Of a stretch of 6,156 nt of DNA, positions 6,050 to 6,156 are shown one piece after another (position 1 is the stretch's first letter; every line of letters begins with the position of its first letter). A model generated the notes under the pieces. The model was not told the DNA's origin. It saw nothing but the letters and a program-made list of their open reading frames with translations, and did no database searches. The position numbers and the translations under genes are program-made. The DNA comes from Bryobacterales bacterium (GTDB lineage Bacteria; Acidobacteriota; Terriglobia; Bryobacterales; Bryobacteraceae): contig PKZC01000281.1 in NCBI GenBank assembly GCA_003132905.1, forward strand, positions 8,536-14,691, in the 5' to 3' direction.

Positions 6050-6156
6050 ATTGCTGAGCGCCGCTTTGGCCAACGGCCACTTCCGACGGCTTCTTCAACT
6101 TGCTGGTCGTCGCAATCTCGGCAGCTTTATGGACGGCCTGGCGAATGCGAATGTAG
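6048..6156 (-). CDS. Probable 2Fe-2S small subunit of the hydroxylase (IorA-like), C-terminal end only
   Basis: The last 35 codons of a gene entering from the right edge, ending in TAA at 6050-6048. The visible protein begins YIRIRQAVHKAAEIA and ends in a charged, polar tail (SGAQQ). In IorA-type small subunits the final 2Fe-2S cysteine motif, CRCGTY, runs directly into a RIRxAI-type helix; the visible YIRIRQAVHKAA fits that point exactly, and the first base in the window can be the end of a Thr codon. The cluster cysteines themselves lie outside the window. Family knowledge and the gene order (small subunit before large, 18 bp apart) support the call. The tail of about 20 residues after the helix looks lineage-specific. 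This subunit would carry electrons from the molybdenum site to an acceptor; no FAD-subunit gene lies between or after the pair within the window. Confidence 0.75.
   Translation of the reverse strand, partial: YIRIRQAVHKAAEIATTSKLKKPSEVAVGQSGAQQ

Noticed and set aside
1..6156. Mobile elements, CRISPR arrays, RNA genes or defence systems
   Set aside because: I found no transposase or integrase frame, long terminal repeats, regularly spaced repeats or tRNA-like sequence. Genes are closely packed and no spacer exceeds about 140 bp.

Overview
This 6.2-kb window looks like ordinary chromosome from a member of Acidobacteriota. Two things point there: a full-length MacB/FtsX-type permease with two periplasmic core domains and no ATPase gene beside it, which is the 'acidobacterial duplicated orphan permease' (ADOP) architecture, and a high-GC gene set including an IorAB-type molybdenum hydroxylase. 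The phylum call is an inference from family content, not from a marker gene. I see no tRNA, rRNA, mobile element, CRISPR array or phage gene.

Layout, left to right. (1) 1-202, minus strand: N-terminal part of a STAS-domain (anti-sigma-factor antagonist-like) protein that runs off the left edge. (2) 243-770, minus: a small membrane protein with a CxxC/CxxC zinc ribbon, a Pro/Gly linker and a DUF4870/Tic20-like hydrophobic domain. (3) 771-906: a divergent intergenic region with a good sigma70-type promoter for the leftward gene and, just upstream of its -35, a 10-bp-periodic direct repeat that matches the E. coli CpxR-box consensus. (4) 907-1359, plus: a secreted Spy/CpxP-like (LTxxQ) protein. 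(5) 1372-3705, minus: the ADOP-type permease, 12 bp from the convergent end of the Spy-like gene. (6) 3706-3800: a compact intergenic spacer with a strong intrinsic terminator for the gene to its right and a perfect TATAAT only 9 nt before the permease start, suggesting a leaderless mRNA. (7) 3801-6029, minus: the Tat-exported molybdopterin-binding large subunit of an IorB-like hydroxylase. (8) 6048-6156, minus: the last 35 codons of its probable 2Fe-2S partner subunit (IorA-like), whose stop codon overlaps the large-subunit Shine-Dalgarno sequence.

How the genes may work together. The iorA-iorB-like pair is a translationally linked unit ending in its own terminator, and encodes a periplasmic two-subunit molybdenum hydroxylase of unknown substrate. 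The permease is a separate transcription unit. The Spy-like gene and the zinc-ribbon membrane gene share a divergent control region; the CpxR-like repeat raises the possibility of joint control by an OmpR/PhoB-family envelope-stress regulator. That link is the most interesting lead in an otherwise conventional window, and it is a prediction from sequence only.
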